Shown here one piece after another: positions 26,428 through 34,072 of a stretch of DNA of 61,282 nucleotides. Position 1 is the first letter of the stretch. Each line of letters opens with the position of its first letter. The stretch is from VRUE01 sp963748075 (lineage in GTDB: Bacteria > Actinomycetota > Thermoleophilia > Solirubrobacterales > 70-9), in contig CAVVHQ010000006.1 of the NCBI GenBank assembly GCA_963748075.1, positions 1 through 61,282 on the forward strand, given 5' to 3'. The position numbers were made by a program, and so were the translations under genes. The notes under the pieces are model-generated. The model worked only from the letters and a program-made list of their open reading frames with translations. It was not told the DNA's origin and made no database searches.

Positions 26428-27685
26428 GCACCTGGCCGTCGCCGCGGACGACGTACTTGTAGGTGGTCAGCTCACGCAGGCCGATCGGGCCGCGCGCGTG
26501 CAGCTTCTGGGTCGAGTTGCCGATCTCCGCCCCCATTCCGAACTCGAAGCCGTCGGTGAAGCGGGTCGAGGCGTTGGCGTAGACGACGGCGGCGTCGACC
26601 CCGGCGGTGAAGCGGTCCGCCGCCTCCGCGGAGCGGCTGACGATCGCCTCCGAGTGACGCGTGCCGTGCCGGTTGACGTGGTCGACCGCCTCGCCGAGCG
26701 AGTCGACCACCGCGACCGCCAGCTTCAGCCCGAGGTACTCGGCGTCCCAGTCCTCCTCGCCGGCCACCCCGACCTCGACTCCGCCGGCGCTCTCCCGCGC
26801 CCGCTCGTCGCCGACCAGCTCGACGCCCGCTTCGCGCAGCTCGGCCAGCGTGCCCGGCAGGAACTCCGCCGCCACCGTGGCGTCGACCAGCAGCGTCTCG
26901 GCGGCGTTGCAGACCCCCGGGCGCTGCACCTTCGCGTTGACCGCGATCCGCCGCGCCATCTCGAGGTCGGCGTCGGCGTGCACGTAGACGTGGCAGTTGC
27001 CGGCCGCGGCGTAGATCACCGGCACGGTCGCCACCTCCTTCAAGGCCCTCTTCAGCCCCTCCCCGCCCCGGGGAATCAGCAGGTCCACGGTGTCTTCCCG
27101 GGTGGCCAGCTCGGCCAGGTCCCCGTGCCCGCCCCCGGCCAGCAGCAGCACGGCGTCCTCGGGCAGGCCGGCCTCTGCCAACGCCTCCCGCGCGATCGCC
27201 GCCAGCGCCCCGTTGGTCCGCTCGGCGTAGTGCGATCCGCGCAGGACGATCGCGTTGCCGCTCTTGATCGTCAGCGCTGCGCAGTCGATCGTCACGTTCG
27301 GCCGCGCCTCGTAGACCACGGCGACGACGCCGAGCGGCACCCGGACCTTCCTCAGGTCGAGCCCGCTCTTCAGCGCTTTGCGCTCCAGCTCCTCGCCGAC
27401 CGGGTCCCCGAGCGCGGCAACCGCACGGGCGCCCTCGGCGATCGCTGCGATCCGCTCCTCGCTCAGCGCCAGCCTGTCCTGCAGCGCCGCGCTCAGTCCC
27501 TCGGCCCGCTCGTCGGCCAGATCGGCAGCGTTGGCCTCGAGCACCTCGCCAGCCCGCTCGCCCAGCAAGCGGGCGATCGCCTCCAGCGCAGCGTCCTTGC
27601 TCGCGGTGGGAGCACTCCCCAGCTCTCGAGCGGCCCGCTGTGCTGCCTCGCACGTCTCCCGAACGCTGATCGCAGTAGTCGCCAT
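26420..27685 (-). CDS. proA: Gamma-glutamyl phosphate reductase
   Basis: A 421-residue aldehyde-dehydrogenase-fold enzyme for the second step of proline synthesis, with the catalytic Cys in KVQRPGVCNAAETLLVD and the motif LLIPRGGEGL. Length is normal for the family. It follows proB with a 63-bp gap holding a small G-rich hairpin. Confidence 0.97.
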   Translation of the reverse strand: MATTAISVRETCEAAQRAARELGSAPTASKDAALEAIARLLGERAGEVLEANAADLADERAEGLSAALQDRLALSEERIAAIAEGARAVAALGDPVGEELERKALKSGLDLRKVRVPLGVVAVVYEARPNVTIDCAALTIKSGNAIVLRGSHYAERTNGALAAIAREALAEAGLPEDAVLLLAGGGHGDLAELATREDTVDLLIPRGGEGLKRALKEVATVPVIYAAAGNCHVYVHADADLEMARRIAVNAKVQRPGVCNAAETLLVDATVAAEFLPGTLAELREAGVELVGDERARESAGGVEVGVAGEEDWDAEYLGLKLAVAVVDSLGEAVDHVNRHGTRHSEAIVSRSAEAADRFTAGVDAAVVYANASTRFTDGFEFGMGAEIGNSTQKLHARGPIGLRELTTYKYVVRGDGQVRE

Positions 27686-27720
27686 GCGGCAAAGGGTAGC
27701 TGGGGGTGGTGAGTGGGAGG

Positions 27721-27741
27721 GGTAGGGGGTCCCTCCCTACC
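27721..27741 (-). repeat. G-rich hairpin between proB and proA
   Basis: GGTAGGG and CCCTACC form a 7-bp stem around a 7-base loop. The left flank plus hairpin (GGGAGGGG-T-AGGGGGTCCCTCCC) shares a run of over 20 bases, with one difference, with the left arm of the element at 33109-33228. Confidence 0.55.
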
Positions 27742-27748
27742 GACGCGT

Positions 27749-28837
27749 CTACAGCAACACGAACCGATCGCGGTGGATGACCTCGTCGGCGGCGTGGGGC
27801 AGAAGCTCGCGGACCTGTTGGGTCTTCATGCCTAGGACGCGTGACAACTCCTGTGAGGAGTAGTCGACGATGCCCTTGCCGATCACAGAGCCGTCAACCG
27901 CGACCTCGACCGCGTCGCCCACCTCGAAGCCGCCATCGACATCCGTGATCCCGACCGGAAGAAGGCTGGATCCAGCCTCTCGGAGCACACGAGCGGCGCC
28001 TTCGTCGACGGTGAGCTGTCCCCGGGAAGGCTTGGCGTATTTCAGCCAGAACTTGAAGCTCGAAGCCTTGCCCGCGTGAGCTGCAAAGCGGGTGCCTATC
28101 ACCTCACCGGCAGCGGCGGCGGCGAGGGTCCCCGCGGTCGTCCCGTTGCAGACCACCGCCGGAATGCCGGCCTCGGCGGCCATCTCGGCAGCCGCGACCT
28201 TGCTGCGCATGCCGCCCGAGCCGAAGGCCGAGGTGCGGTCTCCGATCTCCAGCCCCTCCAGCTCGGAGAAGTCGTCCACCGCAGCGACCAGTTCGGCGCG
28301 CGGGTCGGTGCGGGGGTCGTCGCTGTGCAGGCCGTCGACATCGGAGAGCAGGACGAGCAGCCGGGCGTCGAGCAGGATCGCCACCTGGGCGGCGAGGAAG
28401 TCGTTGTCGCCGAAGCTGATCTCGTCGGTCGCGGTGGTGTCGTTCTCGTTGACCACCGGCACCACACCCCACTCGACCAGCCGCCGCAGCGTCCGGCGGG
28501 CGTTCAGGTAGTTGCCTCGCACGGCGAGGTCGGCTGCGGTCAGCAGCACCTGCGCGGCGCGCGTCCCGTGCCCGGCCAGCCGGCTCTCGTAGGCGCGGAA
28601 GAGGTCGCCCTGGCCGACCGCCGAGGCGGCCTGCAGCTCGTCCATCGCCCGCGGCCGGTTGCCCAGCTCGAGCAGCCGCATTCCCCGGGCGATCGCCCCC
28701 GAGGTGACCAAGACGATCCGCTCTCCATGCCGCTCCAGCTGAGCCACCTGGGCGCAAACCGAGTCGAGCACGTCGACGCGCAGCTCGCCGCCGTCGGCGG
28801 CGACGATCGAGGAGCCGAGCTTGACGACCAGGGTCAT
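27749..28837 (-). CDS. proB: Glutamate 5-kinase
   Basis: A 362-residue enzyme that phosphorylates glutamate in proline synthesis. The amino-acid-kinase domain starts MTLVVKLGSSIVAADGG and includes NENDTTATDEISFGDND and SAFGSGGMRSKV. The C-terminal PUA domain covers about residues 275-360. The start codon lies just after the 3' end of a group II intron, so the normal upstream leader is interrupted. Confidence 0.97.
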   Translation of the reverse strand: MTLVVKLGSSIVAADGGELRVDVLDSVCAQVAQLERHGERIVLVTSGAIARGMRLLELGNRPRAMDELQAASAVGQGDLFRAYESRLAGHGTRAAQVLLTAADLAVRGNYLNARRTLRRLVEWGVVPVVNENDTTATDEISFGDNDFLAAQVAILLDARLLVLLSDVDGLHSDDPRTDPRAELVAAVDDFSELEGLEIGDRTSAFGSGGMRSKVAAAEMAAEAGIPAVVCNGTTAGTLAAAAAGEVIGTRFAAHAGKASSFKFWLKYAKPSRGQLTVDEGAARVLREAGSSLLPVGITDVDGGFEVGDAVEVAVDGSVIGKGIVDYSSQELSRVLGMKTQQVRELLPHAADEVIHRDRFVLL

Positions 28838-30774
28838 TGGTAGTCAGGGGCGCAGTACCCGAGCGGGCCTGTTTCCCCATTCCCCTTTCAATCCGTGCGT
28901 GCGGTTTTCCCGCACACGGCTTACCGATGATCTTCTTGGCATGGCTACGCGACCTCCGGATATCGAATCGTTCCTCGCAGGCGGTGAAGGCCCAGCCCCC
29001 AAAACCACGCGCTCTCCCAGGTCTCCAACTGGCCCGCCCGCAGGTTACGGCCGTAGCGCTTTCGCATCAGGCCACGCAGCCTGCGCCAGGCGTAGCTGTC
29101 GATCTGGTTGAACTTGACGGCTGAGTTCCCGCTGCGAAAGTAGCTGCCCCAGCCGCGCAGGAGAGGATTCAGGTCCGCGATCACCTCGCGGATGTCCCCC
29201 ACTCCTGTGCGGTTGCGGCCGGTGCGGGCTTTGATCTTCTCGCGGATGCGCTTCATCGAGCGGGCCGAGGGCCAGCGGTGGAGGTAATAGCGGCGGATGC
29301 CGCGCTCCATCAGCTTGCCCGAGGCCTTGGCCCGGAAGTGCCAGCCGAGGAAGTCGAAGCCCTCGCGGCCTTCTCTGAGGTCGACTACCTTCGTCTTGTC
29401 GGGATGCAGCTCGAGCCGAAGCTCGGCGAGGACCTCCCTCGCCTTGGCCTCGGCCGCCCGCGCCTCGGCCTCGGTGCGACAGAGCACGACGAAGTCATCC
29501 GCGTAGCGGACGAGCCTCCCCGGACCCGACGCAAAGGCCTCGTCGAGGGCGTGCAGGTAGACGTTGGCAAAGAGCGGGCTGATCACGCCGCCCTGGGGCG
29601 TGCCGGCGACCGTCTGCCGGTGCTCCCCTGCCTCCATCACGCCTGCGGCGAGCCACTTGCGGCAGAGCTTCAACACCCGCCGGTCCGAGATCCGCTCGGC
29701 CAGTCGGGCCACGAGAATCTCGTGGTCGATCTGCCCGAAGCAGTCGCGGATGTCCGCCTCGAAGGCCCAGCCGTTGCCGTCGATGAACCCCTTGCGGAGC
29801 TCCTCGGCGGCATCGGTGGCCGAGCGTTTGGGCCTGTAGCCGAAGGAGGCCTCGGTGAAGTCGGCCTCGAAGATCGGCTCCAGGACCATTCGCGCAGCCT
29901 GCTGGGCGATCCGGTCGCGGACGGTGGGGATGCCGAGCGGCCGCTTTCTGCCGTCCGGCTTGGGGATGTCCACCCGCCTGGCGGCGGAGGGACGGTAGGT
30001 GCCTTCGCGGAGGTCGCGTTGCAGCTCGGCCAGCAGCCGCTCTGCTCCGTATTCCTCCACTGCCGCCAGGGTCACTCCGTCGATCCCGGCGGCACCCTTG
30101 TTGGAACGAACCCGCTTCCATGCCTCCTGGAGGATGTCACCCCTCCAGATGCGGTCATAAAGGGCGTGGAAGCGGCGATTCGGAGATCGCTTGGCTGCTG
30201 CCCATAGCTTGCGTTGAAGTCCTCGCACCTTTGGGCGGCGAGGGGTCGTGAGGACCATTTCGCTCGCCTCCCCGTCGCCGGGATGGCTACCGGCGGGGTC
30301 GTTGATGCCGCTCGTGGCGGTCATGCCTGGCGCTTACCTTCTCCGCTCGCGCGATCAAAGCGGGGGCCCTTCGCTCCCGGCACGTTGTTCTGCGCGCCGA
30401 TCGGCACTACTACGGCCCCCTCGGACTCCCGCTGCCCTCCGTCCCCTTTGGCCTTCGGCTTATGGGGCCGGTCTTTGCTGACGAGGCTGGACAGACGGGT
30501 CTCCCACGTTCCGGACCGGCCTTGCGCGCGTGCAACTTCCCATACCCCGGCGGGACCCGCCGACCGGCTCCGCAGCGGGGTCGGCGGACGTGGCCTTCGC
30601 CGTGACATGAGCGGCTCTGCTCCCGCGTTGTTTCTCTTACGAGGCTGCAGTCGCAGCCCGCGCGCTCGCTCCCTCCAAAGAGGCTTTTGACGCCCCGCTC
30701 GGCACGCCGCCTCTCGACGGCGGGCTGGGGCCTGCTACCGGGCGCTGGGGCGCTTACCCGGGCGGGACTCGCAC
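28838..30774 (-). mobile_element. Group II intron (RNA plus maturase gene)
   Basis: The 5' end at 30774 starts GTGCGAG, fitting the GUGYG consensus. Domain V is visible near 28888-28920 as AAGCCGTGTGCGGGAAAACC followed by GCACGCACGG. A domain-VI-like stem leads to an end near CTGACTAC, only a few bases before the proB ATG. The exact 3' boundary is uncertain by a few bases. The intron encodes its reverse transcriptase in the domain IV position. Correct splicing would rejoin the proB leader to its coding region. Confidence 0.88.
28945..30324 (-). CDS. ltrA: Group II intron reverse transcriptase/maturase
   Basis: A 459-residue reverse transcriptase. RT blocks include GIDGVTLAAVEEYGAERL, RPLGIPTVRDRIAQQAARMV, the conserved TPQGGVISPLFANVYLH and the catalytic RYADDFVVLC. 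The C-terminal maturase domain X includes PLLRGWGSYFRSGNSAVKFN and RRLRGLMRKRYGRN. No HNH endonuclease domain follows, so it is an endonuclease-minus type. It lies inside the intron RNA, whose 450-base 5' part (30325-30774) has the expected structured look. Confidence 0.95.
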   Translation of the reverse strand: MTATSGINDPAGSHPGDGEASEMVLTTPRRPKVRGLQRKLWAAAKRSPNRRFHALYDRIWRGDILQEAWKRVRSNKGAAGIDGVTLAAVEEYGAERLLAELQRDLREGTYRPSAARRVDIPKPDGRKRPLGIPTVRDRIAQQAARMVLEPIFEADFTEASFGYRPKRSATDAAEELRKGFIDGNGWAFEADIRDCFGQIDHEILVARLAERISDRRVLKLCRKWLAAGVMEAGEHRQTVAGTPQGGVISPLFANVYLHALDEAFASGPGRLVRYADDFVVLCRTEAEARAAEAKAREVLAELRLELHPDKTKVVDLREGREGFDFLGWHFRAKASGKLMERGIRRYYLHRWPSARSMKRIREKIKARTGRNRTGVGDIREVIADLNPLLRGWGSYFRSGNSAVKFNQIDSYAWRRLRGLMRKRYGRNLRAGQLETWESAWFWGLGLHRLRGTIRYPEVA

Positions 30775-30860
30775 CCGCAGGTCTGGACCAGCTTTCGTGG
30801 CGCAACATGCGGCAAGTGTATGAGCGGCCCGTGGCTCAGCGGCAGGCAAGGCAGACCGCC

Positions 30861-31658
30861 TCACCTGGCCAGCCACGTTCTGATCCGCTCCGGCGAAGCC
30901 AGCCCGGAGAAGTCGCCTCCGTCGCGAATGCCCTCGGCTACCGCGGCCATCGCCTCGACGGCCGTCCACGCCAGGCTGCCGCCGACGCTGACCCGGTGGG
31001 CGCCCGCCGCGACGATCTCGTCCATCGAGAGGCCCCGGTGGGCGAGAACGTTGACCGGCCTGCTCGTCGCCTCGCAGACGGCCCGAATCTGATCCGCATC
31101 TCGTAGGCCGGGCGCGTACAGCACGTCGGCGCCGGCACGCTCGAACGCCTGCAGGCGGGCGATCGTGTCGTCGAGATCAGGGTTGCCGCGGATCTGGTTC
31201 TCTGCTCGCGCGGTGAAGGTGAAATCAAAGTCCAGGCGCCGTGCCGCTTCAGCCGCCGCCGCTACCCGCTCGACTGCGAGGTCGAGCGGGTAGATGCCCT
31301 CGGGCTCGCCGAAGTCCTCGATCGAGCCACCGACTGCGCCGGCCTCGGCGGCGCGGACGATCGCCTGCGCGGCGTCCTCGGGCTCGCGGCCGAAGCCGTT
31401 CTCGAGGTCCACCGAAACCGGCAGGCTCGTCGCACGGTCGATGGCCCGCACGTGCGGCAGCAGCTCCTCCAGGCCGACGCTGCCGTCGGGGCGGCCGAGC
31501 GTGAAGGCGAAGCCCGAGCTGGTCGTGGCGAGCGCCTCGAACCCGAGCGTGGCCAGGACCTTGGCCGAGCCGGCATCCCACGGATTGGGAATTACGAACG
31601 CCGCTTCCTCGTGCAGGGCTCGGAAACGCGTCGCCTTCTCTTGCTGCGTGGGCTGCAT
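30861..31658 (-). CDS. Isocitrate lyase/PEP mutase superfamily enzyme
   Basis: A 265-residue TIM-barrel protein with the superfamily pattern: FVIPNPWDAGSAKVLATLGF, TTSSGFAFTLG, PVSVDLENGFG and GGSIEDFG. The family includes phosphonomutases, oxaloacetate decarboxylases and methylisocitrate lyases; the exact reaction cannot be set from sequence. The Lys-Lys-Cys-Gly-type loop of true lyases is not evident. It sits between obg and the intron-interrupted proB on the same strand. Confidence 0.85.
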   Translation of the reverse strand: MQPTQQEKATRFRALHEEAAFVIPNPWDAGSAKVLATLGFEALATTSSGFAFTLGRPDGSVGLEELLPHVRAIDRATSLPVSVDLENGFGREPEDAAQAIVRAAEAGAVGGSIEDFGEPEGIYPLDLAVERVAAAAEAARRLDFDFTFTARAENQIRGNPDLDDTIARLQAFERAGADVLYAPGLRDADQIRAVCEATSRPVNVLAHRGLSMDEIVAAGAHRVSVGGSLAWTAVEAMAAVAEGIRDGGDFSGLASPERIRTWLAR

Positions 31659-31673
31659 CGGTCCTCTTCTGGA

Positions 31674-32996
31674 TTATGGGTGCAGATCGAACTCGTGCTC
31701 GCCGACGCGGACCTCGTCGCCCGGCTCGAAGCCGGCGGCGCGCAGGGCGGCGACGACGCCGATCTCGTTGAGGCGCTGCTCGAGGTAGGAGAGCGCCTCC
31801 TCGTTGGCGAGATCGTGGCGCTCGAACAGCAGCTCGACACCGCGGCCGAGGACACGGAAGCCGCCGTCCTCCTCGCGCTCGACCGAGTAGCCGCCCTCGC
31901 CGACCGGCCGGTAGACGCGGTGCTCGGCCTCGAACTCGACCGGGCCGGCCTCGCGGCCCTCGGGCCGAGCCGGCGCCAGGTCTGGCAGCGCGGCGAAAAT
32001 CGCCCCCCGCAGCTGGTCCAAACCCTCGCCGGTGGCCGCCGAGACCGCCAAGACCCCGAGCACGCCGTCGCCTCCGCCTTGGCTTCCGCCGCCCCGGTCT
32101 TCGAGCCGTCCCTCCCACTCGGCAACCGCCACCTCGATCTCGCCGGCGGGCAGCAGATCCCGCTTCGAGAGCACGACCAGCTCCGGCAGCCGCTCCAAAC
32201 CGGCCCCGTACGCCGACAGCTCCCCTCGCACGGCCTCGTAGTTGGCCACCGGATCGCCCTCCAGCGGCGCCAGGTCGACCAGGTGAACCAGCATCGAGCA
32301 GCGCTCGACGTGGGCGAGGAACTCGTGTCCGAGCCCGGCTCCCCCGGCGGCGCCCTCGATCAGGCCCGGAATGTCCGCCAGCACCGCCTGCCGATCCTCC
32401 CCCTCGATCGTCCCAAGCACCGGCGAGACCGTCGTGAACGGATAGTCGGCGACCTTCGGCTCGGCCCGGGTCAACCGCGCCAGCAGCGAGGACTTGCCGG
32501 CATTCGGCAACCCCACCAGCCCGACGTCGGCCAGCAGCTTGAGGCGAACCTCGATCCACCCCCCCTCCCCGCCGGTCCCCTTCTCGGCGAACCGCGGCGC
32601 CTGCCGGGTCGAGGTGGCGAACCGCCTGTTGCCGTGCCCCCCGCGTCCTCCGTGGGCAACCACCGCCCGCTGCCCGGCCTCGACCAGATCGACCCGGCTC
32701 CCGTCCACCGTCTCGGCCTGAGTCCCGGCGGGGACCGGAATCTCCCGATCCTCTCCTCGCGCCCCGTGCCGGTTGGAGCCTTCCCCGTGCCTCCCCCGCC
32801 CGGCCCGGAAGTGCTTGCTGCCCCTCAGGGCGCCGAGATCCCGGCGCGACGCATCGCAGACCAGCACGACGTCTCCACCATGGCCGCCATCGCCACCGTC
32901 CGGCCCACCCTTGGGCACGTGAGCCTCCCGCCGGAAGCTCATGCAGCCGTTGCCGCCGGCCCCGCCCTCGACCCAGATCTTCGCTCTGTCGTACAT
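31674..32996 (-). CDS. obg: GTPase Obg/CgtA
   Basis: A 440-residue GTPase. The glycine-rich Obg fold is at residues 1-158 (YDRAKIWVEGGAGGNGCMSF, GGDGGHGGDVV). The G domain carries G1 GLPNAGKSSL, G3 DIPGLIEGA and G4 LSKRD. A C-terminal OCT domain ends HEFDLHP. The ATG giving MYDRAKIW matches other Obg proteins, so the long upstream open frame is not used. It acts in 50S assembly and follows rpmA after a 244-bp gap with a palindromic element. Confidence 0.96.
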   Translation of the reverse strand: MYDRAKIWVEGGAGGNGCMSFRREAHVPKGGPDGGDGGHGGDVVLVCDASRRDLGALRGSKHFRAGRGRHGEGSNRHGARGEDREIPVPAGTQAETVDGSRVDLVEAGQRAVVAHGGRGGHGNRRFATSTRQAPRFAEKGTGGEGGWIEVRLKLLADVGLVGLPNAGKSSLLARLTRAEPKVADYPFTTVSPVLGTIEGEDRQAVLADIPGLIEGAAGGAGLGHEFLAHVERCSMLVHLVDLAPLEGDPVANYEAVRGELSAYGAGLERLPELVVLSKRDLLPAGEIEVAVAEWEGRLEDRGGGSQGGGDGVLGVLAVSAATGEGLDQLRGAIFAALPDLAPARPEGREAGPVEFEAEHRVYRPVGEGGYSVEREEDGGFRVLGRGVELLFERHDLANEEALSYLEQRLNEIGVVAALRAAGFEPGDEVRVGEHEFDLHP

Positions 32997-33108
32997 CGCA
33001 AGCAGAGAGTGTGGCGACTTCTTATCGCTATGCGACAACAACTCGACACAAGCAGCTGACGACCCCTCTACACGGGCGGTCGTCGCCTTCGGAGGCTCGG
33101 AGCATGAA

Positions 33109-33228
33109 GGAGGGGCAGGGGGTCCCTCCCGCGCAGCGGCGTCCTGTTTCTCGCCCACCGACTTCATCGGCAGCCGCAACCGCCGTGCGAGAAACCCAGC
33201 AAGCGGGAGGGACCTCCCTGCCCCTCCC
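33109..33228. repeat. 120-bp palindromic element between rpmA and obg
   Basis: Outer arms GGAGGGGCAGGGGGTCCCTC-CCGC (33109-33132) and the near-exact complement at 33203-33228 differ only by a bulged base. An inner stem GTTTCTCGC (33146-33154) pairs with GCGAGAAAC (33187-33195). The layout, a long outer stem plus a separate inner stem, is like the three-copy family, but the core sequence differs. Confidence 0.8.
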
Positions 33229-33240
33229 AACGCTTACGAG

Positions 33241-33492
33241 TCAGTCAGCCAGAACGCTGATCGTGCGGCCCTTGCGCGACGGCTTGAACTGCACCGTCCC
33301 CGCCTGCGTCGCGAAGATCGTGTGATCCCGTCCGAGCCCGGTCCCGTCGCCCGGCCAGAAGCGGGTGCCGCGCTGGCGCACGATGATCTCGCCGCCGGAG
33401 ACCTTCTGCCCGGCGAACACCTTCACCCCGAGCATCTTGGGATTCGATTCGCGCCCGTTGCGGCTGGAGCCGAGTCCTTTCTTATGAGCCAT
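33241..33492 (-). CDS. rpmA: 50S ribosomal protein L27
   Basis: An 83-residue protein with the conserved L27 sequence MAHKKGLGSSRNGRESNPKM and ends TISVLAD. The N-terminal tail reaches the peptidyl transferase centre. It overlaps the 3' end of rplU by 11 bases. Length is normal. Confidence 0.98.
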   Translation of the reverse strand: MAHKKGLGSSRNGRESNPKMLGVKVFAGQKVSGGEIIVRQRGTRFWPGDGTGLGRDHTIFATQAGTVQFKPSRKGRTISVLAD

Positions 33493-34072
33493 CGCCGGAG
33501 TCCTCTTTCGCGGTCGGTTTCCTGCCGGTGGATTTCTCCGCCGGTTTCTTCGCAGCAGGCTTTTTAGCAGCCGCTTTCGGCTTGGCTTTCGGTTTCGGTT
33601 TCGCGGTCGGCTTTTTCGCTTTGGCTTTCGCCGGTTTCTTCGCCGCCGGCTTCTCCTTCGGCTCCACTTTCGCCGCCGGCTCCGCCTTCGCCGCCGGCTT
33701 CTCTTTCGGCTCCGCTTTCGCGGCCGGCTCCGCCTTCGCCGCTTTGGCCTTCGCCGCTTTGCCCAGCTTCAGCTCGGTCACCTCGAGCCTGGTCAGCTCC
33801 GAGCGATGTCCCGCCCGGCGCCGGTAGCCCTTCTTCGGCTTGTATTTGAAGACCTTCACCTTCGGGCCGCGCAGGTGCTCGGCGACGGTCGCCTCCACCT
33901 TCACCTTCTCCAGCTCCTTCGGCTCGGCGAGCACCTCCTTGTCGCGGAACATCACCGCCCGCAGGGCGACCTTGTCGCCCTGCGCCGCGCTGAGCCGGTC
34001 GACGAGCAGCGACGTGCCCTCCTCGACCTTGTACTGCTTGCCGCCGCTCTCTATGACCGCGTACGTGCTCAT
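33482..34072 (-). CDS. rplU: 50S ribosomal protein L21 with long Lys/Ala/Pro-rich tail
   Basis: Residues 1-103 are a normal L21 (TYAVIESGGKQYKVEEG, VKVFKYKPKKGYRRRAGHR). The following ~93 residues are a low-complexity extension built from AKAEPKEKPA-type units and then KKPTAKPKPKAKPK and KKPAEKSTGRK, highly basic. Bacterial L21 is usually about 103 residues, so the tail nearly doubles it. Similar tails occur on some actinobacterial ribosomal proteins. The ATG overlaps the RNase E/G stop. Confidence 0.95.
   Translation of the reverse strand: MSTYAVIESGGKQYKVEEGTSLLVDRLSAAQGDKVALRAVMFRDKEVLAEPKELEKVKVEATVAEHLRGPKVKVFKYKPKKGYRRRAGHRSELTRLEVTELKLGKAAKAKAAKAEPAAKAEPKEKPAAKAEPAAKVEPKEKPAAKKPAKAKAKKPTAKPKPKAKPKAAAKKPAAKKPAEKSTGRKPTAKEDSGDGS

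Noticed and set aside
28945..30324. Retron or diversity-generating reverse transcriptase
   Set aside because: Domain X and flanking group II intron ends with domain V are present; no template/variable repeat or msr/msd was seen.
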